This document shows positions 31,922 to 38,933 of a stretch of DNA of 64,000 nucleotides, piece by piece. The notes under the pieces are model-generated. The model had not been told where the DNA came from. It ran no database searches and saw only the letters and a list, made by a program, of their open reading frames with translations. Position numbers and translations under genes: made by a program. Each line of letters begins with the position of its first letter. Within the stretch, counting starts at the first letter, position 1. This stretch comes from Streptomyces sp. NBC_01803 (GTDB taxonomy: Bacteria; Actinomycetota; Actinomycetes; Streptomycetales; Streptomycetaceae): positions 744,001 to 808,000 of the forward strand of contig NZ_CP109073.1 in assembly GCF_035917415.1 (NCBI RefSeq), written 5' to 3'.

Positions 31922-32866
31922 TTAAGGGGACGTCGCCGCGACGGCGGCCGACAGACCGGCCTCGTCCAGGGCGGTGGACAGGAGCGCGAGCCGGGCCGGG
32001 TCGTCCAGCGGGAGCAGGGGCGGGCGAACATGCCCGCCCGGCTGCCCGAGCAGCCGCATCGCTGCCTTCAACTGCGCGGTGGGTGAGGCGAACTTGGAGC
32101 TGTAGTCGGAGTTGACGAGCAGGCCGGTCAACCGCTCGTAGCGGGCGGACCAGGCGCGGGCGCGGTCGAGGTCGCCGGCCCAGAAGGCCGCGTAGAAGGG
32201 GACGGCGAACGGGGCGCCGAGGCCGCCGCCGTCGATGTTCCCGTCGCCGCCGAACTCGGCCATGATCGCCATGCCGCGGCGGTGGATGAAACGACCGAAC
32301 ACCCGGAGCGAGCCGACGAGGGCGGCACAGGTGTCCGCCACCTTCAGCTCGTCGCCCGAACTGTCCTTGATCGCCACGACGTTGTCCAGGCCGGCGAGGC
32401 GTACGGCGGTGTCCACGCTGATGTCCACGGCCGTACCGCGCGGCCAGTTGTAGACCATGAGCGGCATGTCGACCGTATCGGCGATCGTCCGGTAGAAGGC
32501 GTAGATCTCGTCCTGGCTGGGGTGGGCGTAGGGGGGCGGGGTGGTGAGAATGCCGTCGGCTCCGATGGCGCGGGCGTGCTCGCCGAACGCGACGCACTCG
32601 GCGGCGGTGAAGGCACCGCAGCCGATCAGGACCGGGACCCGGCCGCCGAGTTCCGCCACGGCGATCTCGGCGACGCGGCGGCGCTCCGCCGGGGTCTGGG
32701 CGAACCACTCGCCGGTGGTGCCGTTGACCAGCACGCCGTGCACGCCCTGCGCGGCGTAGAGGCGCAGCAGTCCCCGCCAGGCCGCCTCGTCGACCGCCCC
32801 GTCGACGGTGAACGGCGTGGGCGCGGCGGGCCAGTAGCCGCGCCAGTCGACGTCACCCCGGTGCAT
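31922..32866 (-). CDS. DapA family (dihydrodipicolinate synthase/N-acetylneuraminate lyase) Schiff-base lyase
   Basis: A 314-residue TIM-barrel protein. VNGTTGEWFAQT is the substrate-carboxylate loop, the Tyr in MVYNWP fits the proton relay, and the Schiff-base Lys is in VVAIKDSSGD. It is unlikely to be lysine DapA because it heads a catabolic operon; relatives include 4-hydroxyproline-pathway deaminase (LhpC type), aldolases and sugar-acid dehydratases. ATG 32866 has GAGGAG eight bases upstream. A palindrome (32882-32897) just before the ribosome site and a divergent LacI gene indicate repression of the whole operon from here. Confidence 0.88.
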   Translation of the reverse strand: MHRGDVDWRGYWPAAPTPFTVDGAVDEAAWRGLLRLYAAQGVHGVLVNGTTGEWFAQTPAERRRVAEIAVAELGGRVPVLIGCGAFTAAECVAFGEHARAIGADGILTTPPPYAHPSQDEIYAFYRTIADTVDMPLMVYNWPRGTAVDISVDTAVRLAGLDNVVAIKDSSGDELKVADTCAALVGSLRVFGRFIHRRGMAIMAEFGGDGNIDGGGLGAPFAVPFYAAFWAGDLDRARAWSARYERLTGLLVNSDYSSKFASPTAQLKAAMRLLGQPGGHVRPPLLPLDDPARLALLSTALDEAGLSAAVAATSP

Positions 32867-32881
32867 CTGTGCGCTCCTCTC

Positions 32882-32897
32882 GTGGGATCGATTGCAC
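32882..32897. promoter_or_regulatory. LacI-type operator candidate at the DapA-family gene
   Basis: GTGGGATCGATTGCAC shares GTGnnATCGATTnCAC with the site at 33038-33053 and abuts the ribosome site of the first operon gene. Central CG and outer GTG/CAC fit LacI-family operators. Confidence 0.6.
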
Positions 32898-33037
32898 AAC
32901 ACCGTGAGCCCCAGCAGACCGTGGAGTCAACCCCCGACCGCCGGGTAGCTTCCTGGGGAAATGGCGAATTTACGGCCGGGAAACCTGATCGACTCTGCCA
33001 TAATGAGGGGGTCGCCGATCCGGCGACGGGCTATCGA

Positions 33038-33053
33038 GTGAAATCGATTCCAC
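33038..33053. promoter_or_regulatory. LacI-type operator candidate at the divergent lacI gene
   Basis: GTGAAATCGATTCCAC is palindromic at 14 of 16 positions and lies 17-32 bp upstream of the lacI start. The distance to the sister site is 156 bp centre to centre, so a dimer of dimers could bridge both. Confidence 0.65.
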
Positions 33054-33069
33054 ACACGGGGAGTTCACC

Positions 33070-34119
33070 TTGGCTGTCACACTGGCCGACGTCGCCGAAG
33101 CGGCGGGCGTATCGAAGAGCACGGCGTCGCGGGTGCTGAGCGGGTCCGGGCGGATCAGCCCGCAGGCCCGGCGGGCGGTGGTGACCGCGGCCGAGCGCCT
33201 CGGCTACCGCACCAACCGGATCGCCAGCGGCCTGCGCACCCGGCGCAGCAACCTCGTCGGCCTCATCGTGACCAACCTGGTGAACGCGTCCTTCCACGCC
33301 ATCACCTCCATCGTGCACCAACGCCTGGACGAGCTGGGCTACCAGGTCCTGCTCTGCATCACCGACGCGGACCCGGCCCGCGAACGGCGGTATCTGGAGG
33401 CGCTGCTGGACCACCGGGTGGACGGGCTGATCATCGTCGGCACCGGGGAGAACGCCACGGTCGTCAAGGAGGTGGAGACGGCCGGCATACCGGTGGTCAA
33501 CCTGATCCGGTCCCCCGAGGGCACGCCCGGCGACGCGGTCATGGCCGACGATCACGAGGGGGCGGTGCTGGCCGCCCGGCACCTGCTCGGGCTGGGCCAC
33601 CGGCGGATCGCCTTCATCGGCGGCCCGGCCTCGGTGGACTCGGGCCGGGAGCGGTACGCGGGTTTCGCACAGGCGATGGCCGAGCACGGTGTGGAGCCGG
33701 ACCCGGCCCTGGTTCTACGCGGCCCGTACGAGCCGCCGTTCGGCGACGAGGCGGTCACGCGGCTCATGACGTCCCCCGCGGCGCGGCCCACCGCGCTCTA
33801 CAGCGCCAACCACGAGGCGACGTTCGGGGTGCTCGGTGCCCTGGTCCGGTTCGGGGTGCGGGTGCCGGACCATCTGTCGCTGGTGTGCCACGAGGAGGCC
33901 CCGTTCTTCGCCTACTGGCACCCGCCGATCACCGTGGTCGACAACGCGCCCCGGGATCTGGGGGAGTTGGCGGCCGAGCAGTTGCTGCGCCGCATCGAGA
34001 AGGGCGAGGCGGGCCGCGGCGGGACCTCCCGCTCGCTCCGCGTCGGCGCCCAACTGGTGGTGCGGCGCTCGACGGCCGCATGGCAGCCACCCGCCGCGCG
34101 GCCCGGCGACGACGGCTGA
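33070..34119 (+). CDS. LacI family regulator of the divergent catabolic operon
   Basis: A 349-residue LacI protein: VTLADVAEAAGVSKSTASRV helix-turn-helix, hinge TNRIASGLRT, then the sensor domain. TTG 33070 is preceded by GGGGAG at six bases. It is divergent from the nine-gene operon (24670-32866), with near-identical palindromes near both starts, so autoregulation and control of the operon are likely. LacI regulators usually bind sugars or nucleosides, so its link to an amino acid-type operon is a clue that the substrate may carry a polyol or sugar-like part, or that this regulator has changed ligand. Confidence 0.92.
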   Translation: MAVTLADVAEAAGVSKSTASRVLSGSGRISPQARRAVVTAAERLGYRTNRIASGLRTRRSNLVGLIVTNLVNASFHAITSIVHQRLDELGYQVLLCITDADPARERRYLEALLDHRVDGLIIVGTGENATVVKEVETAGIPVVNLIRSPEGTPGDAVMADDHEGAVLAARHLLGLGHRRIAFIGGPASVDSGRERYAGFAQAMAEHGVEPDPALVLRGPYEPPFGDEAVTRLMTSPAARPTALYSANHEATFGVLGALVRFGVRVPDHLSLVCHEEAPFFAYWHPPITVVDNAPRDLGELAAEQLLRRIEKGEAGRGGTSRSLRVGAQLVVRRSTAAWQPPAARPGDDG

Positions 34120-34250
34120 CATGTGCCCCCCGGCGTCCTCGGGTGCGGCGGAGAGGCCGTCGGCCACCTCGCCCGCGATAACGCGGCACAAGGAACACCG
34201 CTACGTCACGGTGTCCCCTCCCGCTCTCCCGGGCGCACGGAGAAAGCTCC

Positions 34251-34370
34251 ATGACCCGTCCGCAGGTCTCCCGCCGCATCGGCGAGGACGTCACCTTGGC
34301 GTTGCGGTGCGCGGGGTCCCCGGCGGGCAGCCGAGGCCCGGTGCGGCATGTGACCTGGGTCTCGATGTGA
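34251..34370 (+). CDS. small open frame, unknown, doubtful
   Basis: A 39-codon frame starting at ATG 34251 with GGAG at eight bases (GGAGAAAGCTCCATG). It reads TRPQVSRRIGEDVTLALRCA and ends shortly after with VRHVTWVS. I recognise no family. It may be the stub of a decayed gene or chance. Confidence 0.18.
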   Translation: MTRPQVSRRIGEDVTLALRCAGSPAGSRGPVRHVTWVSM

Positions 34371-34391
34371 ACCGGCATGCTTGTTCGTCTC

Positions 34392-34405
34392 TGAAACCGC
34401 TTACA
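34392..34405. promoter_or_regulatory. LacI-type operator candidate upstream of the glg-linked lacI gene
   Basis: TGAAACCGCTTACA fits the LacI consensus TGnAAnCGnTTnCA. It lies in an AT-rich stretch 324 bp upstream of the lacI start at 34729, which would imply a long leader or a promoter for another transcript. Confidence 0.45.
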
Positions 34406-34728
34406 TAATGATCGCTATCTGATCAATCCATGATGAAGTGATGTGCAAGGCGTGAGAGCCCAGAAAATCGTCACCCGTGGAGGCGTGCGCTCCTCGCGTT
34501 CGGTCGACGCGGGAGGAGGTCCGTCCCCGCCGCCTCCTCGCGCTCGTTACCTGAACGACCGTTCACTCCCGGCCGTCCCGACTCCCGGGCGCCGCACGGA
34601 AACCTCCCCCACGTGACCGCCCCCGTCCCGCGACGGTGCGCGCACCAACCCCAGTCCCACCCACGAGAACGCACGACTCTGGCCGACGGCGTCCGGATCA
34701 CCACCACCGGTACTCGCCAGGAGAGAAC

Positions 34729-35721
34729 ATGACCATCCGTGACGTAGCGGCCCGTGCCGGCGTATCGCCCGCCACCGTTTCCCGGGTCTTCACGCAGCCG
34801 CACGCCGTCGCGGGCGCCACCCGGCAGCGGGTGCTGGCCGCCGCCGAGGAACTGCGGTACATGCCCAATCCGGTCGCCCGCTCACTGGCCCGGGGCCGGT
34901 CGGGCAACCTCGGCCTGATCGTGTCGGACATCGCGAGCCCGTTCCAGGCCGAGGTGATCAAGGCCGTCCAGCGGCAGGCCCGGTATGACGGCTACGCGCT
35001 GTTCGTCGCGGACCCCGACGAGGCGGCCCGGGACGAGGCGCGGATCGCCGTCGCCATGGCCGGACAGGTGGAGGGGCTTTTGCTGTCCCGGCCCAGCATG
35101 GCCGACGAGCGGCTGCACGATCTGGCCACGCACACGCCCGTCGTGCTGATCAACCGCGAGGTCGACGGGATTCCCGCGGTGCTCACCGACCCCACCGATG
35201 CCACGGTGCACGCCGTGGAACACCTGCACGCGCTGGGGCACCGGGAAGTGGTCTACCTCGCCGGTCCGGCGGGCTACTCCAACGAGATGCGGCTGTGCGC
35301 GGTCCGCGCCACCTGCCGGCGGCTGGGTGTCGAGCTCGCCGAACGCGGCCCGTTCGAGCCGACCCTCGCGTCCGGAGTGAGGGCCGCCGACCTTGTTCTC
35401 GGCACATCCGCCACGGCGATCGTGGCGTTCAACGACGAGATCGCGGTCGGGGTGCTGGGCCGCCTCGCGGACCGCGGGCGGAGCGTGCCCGAGGACATCA
35501 GCCTCGTCGGATTCGGGGACACCTCCCTCGCGGAGGTGGTGACGCCGAAGCTGACCACGGTGCGGCTGCAGAAGTCCGCGGCCGGCATTGCGGCCGTGCA
35601 CCTGCTGCTCGACATTCTCCGCGGCGGTGACCCGGGGGAACGGACGCCGGTCACGCTGCCCGCCGAACTGGTGGTCCGCGCCAGCGTCGGCCCGGCCGCG
35701 GCGGGGGTCGCGGTCGCCTGA
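34729..35721 (+). CDS. LacI family regulator adjacent to the glycogen operon
   Basis: A 330-residue LacI protein (MTIRDVAARAGVSPATVSRV; YMPNPVARSLARG; sensor domain with IVSDIASPF and the C-terminal VRLQKSAAGIAAVHLL). ATG 34729 follows AGGAGAG. It lies on the same strand as glgC, separated by a hairpin terminator and two LacI-type palindromes (35752-35765, 35794-35807) that precede a recognisable promoter, so it is the likely regulator of the glg operon. The inducer is unknown; a maltodextrin or sugar phosphate would fit. Confidence 0.92.
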   Translation: MTIRDVAARAGVSPATVSRVFTQPHAVAGATRQRVLAAAEELRYMPNPVARSLARGRSGNLGLIVSDIASPFQAEVIKAVQRQARYDGYALFVADPDEAARDEARIAVAMAGQVEGLLLSRPSMADERLHDLATHTPVVLINREVDGIPAVLTDPTDATVHAVEHLHALGHREVVYLAGPAGYSNEMRLCAVRATCRRLGVELAERGPFEPTLASGVRAADLVLGTSATAIVAFNDEIAVGVLGRLADRGRSVPEDISLVGFGDTSLAEVVTPKLTTVRLQKSAAGIAAVHLLLDILRGGDPGERTPVTLPAELVVRASVGPAAAGVAVA

Positions 35722-35739
35722 GCGGCCCGCCTGGGCCGC
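35722..35739 (+). terminator. hairpin terminator after the glg-linked lacI gene
   Basis: GCGGCCC (35722-35728), loop GCCT, GGGCCGC (35733-35739) starts right after the stop codon. It separates lacI transcription from the glg operon. Confidence 0.6.
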
Positions 35740-35751
35740 GGCGCCGCACGA

Positions 35752-35849
35752 TGAAACCGGTTTCGGCATTACTGAAAACTGCCGTGCATTCGCTGGAACC
35801 GTTTCCGTGACAAACCGGAGATTGACGAATATCACATCGCGCGCATAGT
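35752..35849 (+). promoter_or_regulatory. glgC operon control region: two LacI-type operators and a promoter
   Basis: TGAAACCGGTTTCG (35752-35765) has a perfect 12-bp palindromic core, and TGGAACCGTTTCCG (35794-35807) a 10-of-12 one. Downstream lie TTGACG (35822-35827) and CATAGT (35844-35849), 16 bp apart, like an HrdB-type promoter. The start would be about 170 bp before glgC, leaving a long leader. The rest of the leader to 36027 shows nothing further that I recognise. Confidence 0.55.
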
Positions 35850-36027
35850 CTTGCCGCAACCGAACGGACTCCTTTCGGATTGTGGTGCCAATGGAGGTGC
35901 CCCCATGGCGACATGCGGAATGCGGCGTGAGCCCTCGGAATGCGTTGCTGTGCACCGGATGCGTGCCCTCCATTCACCGAACGCCTGCTGGTCTTCAAGC
36001 GTCGTGGAAGCGGAAGGAGCACGGTAA

Positions 36028-37266
36028 ATGGTGGATGTCTCGGGTGTACTCGCCATCGTCCTCGCCGGTGGGGAGGGGAAGCGCCTGATGCCGCTGACGG
36101 CCGACCGCGCGAAGCCCGCGGTCCCGTTCGGCGGCAACTACCGGCTGATCGACTTCGCGCTGTCCAACCTCGTCAACGCGGGCATCCGGCGGATCATCGT
36201 GCTGACCCAGTACAAGTCGCACAGTCTCGACCGGCACGTGTCGCTCACCTGGCGGCTTCCCGCGCTGCTCGGCGACTTCGTCACCCCGGTCCCGGCCCAG
36301 CAGCGGACCGGCCCCCGCTGGTTCGAGGGCTCGGCCGACGCCATCTATCAGTCTCTCAACCTGATCTACGACGAGCGGCCCGAGACCGTCATCGTGTTCG
36401 GCGCCGACCACATCTACCGGATCGACCCCCGACACCTGCTGGCCGCACACGCGGACTCCGGCGCCGCGGCCACCGTCGCCGGCATCCGCGTGCCGCGCGC
36501 CGACGCGCACCGCTTCGGCGTCATCGAGACCGACCCCGGCGGACAATGGATCACGGCGTTCCGGGAAAAGCCGGCCGATGCCGCCGGTCTCCCGAATTCG
36601 CCCGACGAGGTCTTCGCCTCCATGGGTAATTATGCGTTCCAGACCGACGCCCTTGTGCATGCGGTGAAAGAGGACGCCCGGCATTCTTCGTCGCGGCACG
36701 ACATGGGCGGCGACATCATTCCGTCATTCGTCGCGGAGGGCACCGCCGCCGTATTCGACTTCGCGAACAGCACCGTGCCCGGCGCCACCGACCGGGACCG
36801 TGGGTACTGGCGCGATGTGGGGAGCATTGATTCCTATTACGAGGCCAGCATGGATGTCATCGCCGACGACCCCGTGTTCAACCTCTACAACCAACGCTGG
36901 CCGATCCTCAGTTACCAGCCTTCGCGGCCTCCGGCCAAGATCGTCCCGGCCTACGGCCTGACGCCCGACGTCCAGAACTCGGTGCTGTCGCCGGGCGTCA
37001 TCCTGGCCGGCGCCCGCGCTCAGCGCTCCCTGCTCTCGCGGGACGTCCGCGTCGCTCCCGGGGCCGATATCGAGGGATCGGTTCTGTTCGACAATGTGCA
37101 GATCGGTGCTCATGCGATCGTCCGCAACGCGATTCTCGACAAAAACGTGATCGTTCCCGAGGGGGCCAGGATCGGCGTTGATCGCGAAAAGGACAGCGCC
37201 CATTACTCCGTAAGCCCGAGCGGTGTGGTGGTGGTCGCCAAACACCAGACCGTCGTGCCGAGCTGA
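36028..37266 (+). CDS. glgC: glucose-1-phosphate adenylyltransferase (ADP-glucose pyrophosphorylase)
   Basis: A 412-residue nucleotidyltransferase with the signature [20 protein letters not shown], the product-site segments [10 protein letters not shown] and AFREKPAD, and a C-terminal left-handed beta-helix of hexapeptide repeats. It makes ADP-glucose from ATP and glucose-1-phosphate. ATG 36028 follows AAGGAG at eight bases. First gene of glgC-pgm-glgP-glgA/M-glgE-glgB, all in one direction with small gaps. ADP-glucose feeds the GlgA/GlgM-type transferase downstream. Confidence 0.96.
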   Translation: MVDVSGVLAIVLAGGEGKRLMPLTADRAKPAVPFGGNYRLIDFALSNLVNAGIRRIIVLTQYKSHSLDRHVSLTWRLPALLGDFVTPVPAQQRTGPRWFEGSADAIYQSLNLIYDERPETVIVFGADHIYRIDPRHLLAAHADSGAAATVAGIRVPRADAHRFGVIETDPGGQWITAFREKPADAAGLPNSPDEVFASMGNYAFQTDALVHAVKEDARHSSSRHDMGGDIIPSFVAEGTAAVFDFANSTVPGATDRDRGYWRDVGSIDSYYEASMDVIADDPVFNLYNQRWPILSYQPSRPPAKIVPAYGLTPDVQNSVLSPGVILAGARAQRSLLSRDVRVAPGADIEGSVLFDNVQIGAHAIVRNAILDKNVIVPEGARIGVDREKDSAHYSVSPSGVVVVAKHQTVVPS

Positions 37267-37284
37267 CAGGCAGGAGAGCCCCCC

Positions 37285-38928
37285 ATGCCGATCCATCCAC
37301 GGGCGGGAACGCCCGCGCTCGCCGGCGATCTCGTCGACGTCGCGAGCCTCACCGACGCCTACCACCGCAGCCCCGATCCGTCGGCGCCTGAGCAGCGCGT
37401 CGCCTTCGGGACGTCCGGACACCGCGGTTCCAGCCTGCGGGACGGCTTCAACGAGGCACACATCCTGGCGATCACGCAGGCCCTGTGCGACCACCGGGCG
37501 GCGCAGGGCGTCACGGGCCCGCTGTTCCTGGGACTCGATCCGCACGCCCTGTCCGGACCCGCCGGGGTCACGGCGCTGGAGGTGTTCGCCGCCAATGACG
37601 TCACCGTGCTGATCGACGAACGGGACGGCTACACCCCCACCCCCGCGGTGTCCCACGCCATCCTGTCCCACAATCGCGGCGGCACACGCCACCGGGCCGA
37701 CGGTGTCGTCATCACCCCGTCGCACAATCCGCCGTCCGACGGCGGGTTCAAGTACAACCCGCCGCACGGCGGCCCGGCCGGCACCGCCGTGACCCAGTGG
37801 ATCCAGGACCGGGCGAACGCCCTCCTCGAAGGCGGCCTCACCGGCGTCCGCCGTGTGCCCTGGGCACGCGCCAAGTCAGCCGAGACCACAGGGCGTTACG
37901 ACTTCCTGGGCCACTACGTCGACGACCTGCCGTCCGTGGTCGACCTGAAGAGCGTCAAGGAGTCCGGCCTGCGCATCGCCGCTGACCCGATGGGCGGCGC
38001 CAGCGTCGCCTACTGGGCCGAGGTGGCGAGCCGCCACGGTCTCGACATCACGATCACCCAACCCGCCGTGGACCCGACGTGGCGGTTCATGTCCCTGGAC
38101 TACGACGGCAGGATCCGCATGGACTGCTCCTCACCGTGGGCCATGGCGTCCCTGGTGGAACGGTCCGCCGGCTTCGACCTCGCGGTCGGCAACGACCCGG
38201 ACGCCGACCGGCACGGCATTGTCACGCCCGACGCCGGGCTGATGAAACCCAACGACTACCTGGCCGTCGCCGTCGACTACCTGATCGGGCACCGGCCCGG
38301 CTGGCCGCCGGCGGCGGCGGTCGGCAAGACCGTCGTGTCGTCGTCCCTGATCGACCGGGTGGCCCGCCACCACGGCCGTCCTCTCGTCGAGGTCCCCGTC
38401 GGCTTCAAGTGGTTCGTGCCCGGCCTGCTGGACGCCACGCTGGTGTTCGGCGGCGAGGAGAGCGCCGGCGCCGCCATGCTGCGCCGCGACGGCACCGTGT
38501 GGACCACCGACAAGGACGGCATCGCGCTGTGCCTGCTCGCCGCCGAAATCACCGCGACGACCGGGGCGACGACCAGCGAGCGGTATGCCGTCCTCGCGGA
38601 GCGGCTGGGATTCCCGCTGTACGAACGGACCGACGTCCCCGCGACCGCCGACGAGAAGAGGCTCCTCGGGAACCTGTCGGCGGCCCGGCTCGCCGCCACC
38701 GAACTCGCCGGCGAGCCCATCACCGCGATCCTCACCGAGGCGCCGGACGCCATGGCGCCCATCGGCGGCCTGAAGGTGTCCACGCCGTCGGGATGGTTCG
38801 CCGCGCGGCCCTCCGGGACGGAGGACGTCTACAAGATCTACGCGGAGTCCTTCCGCGGACGCGACCACCTCCAGCAGATCCAACACGAGGCGCGGACGTT
38901 CGTCTCCGCCGCCCTGAACGACAGGTAA
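37285..38928 (+). CDS. pgm: phosphoglucomutase, alpha-D-glucose phosphate-specific
   Basis: A 547-residue phosphohexomutase. The phosphoserine is Ser146 in ITPSHNPPSDGG, the metal loop is GNDPDADRHGIV, the sugar-binding loop GGEESAGA and the phosphate-binding loop RPSGTEDVYKIY. It interconverts glucose-6-phosphate and glucose-1-phosphate, linking glycolysis to GlgC and to the phosphorylase product. ATG 37285 has AGGAGAG upstream, 18 bp after the glgC stop. Confidence 0.96.
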   Translation: MPIHPRAGTPALAGDLVDVASLTDAYHRSPDPSAPEQRVAFGTSGHRGSSLRDGFNEAHILAITQALCDHRAAQGVTGPLFLGLDPHALSGPAGVTALEVFAANDVTVLIDERDGYTPTPAVSHAILSHNRGGTRHRADGVVITPSHNPPSDGGFKYNPPHGGPAGTAVTQWIQDRANALLEGGLTGVRRVPWARAKSAETTGRYDFLGHYVDDLPSVVDLKSVKESGLRIAADPMGGASVAYWAEVASRHGLDITITQPAVDPTWRFMSLDYDGRIRMDCSSPWAMASLVERSAGFDLAVGNDPDADRHGIVTPDAGLMKPNDYLAVAVDYLIGHRPGWPPAAAVGKTVVSSSLIDRVARHHGRPLVEVPVGFKWFVPGLLDATLVFGGEESAGAAMLRRDGTVWTTDKDGIALCLLAAEITATTGATTSERYAVLAERLGFPLYERTDVPATADEKRLLGNLSAARLAATELAGEPITAILTEAPDAMAPIGGLKVSTPSGWFAARPSGTEDVYKIYAESFRGRDHLQQIQHEARTFVSAALNDR

Positions 38929-38933
38929 CACCC

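Larger units (their letters stand above)
34120..34728. other. non-coding stretch between two lacI genes
   Basis: About 600 bp. It contains a 39-codon open frame (34251-34370), a LacI-type operator (34392-34405) inside a locally AT-rich stretch (about 34390-34450), and GC-rich sequence without recognised genes after that. Confidence 0.5.

Noticed and set aside
24670..32866. Operon as a standard trans-4-hydroxyproline pathway
   Set aside because: HcnABC-like and DapA-family genes fit, but the epimerase and semialdehyde dehydrogenase are missing and a hydantoinase is present, so I did not assign that function.
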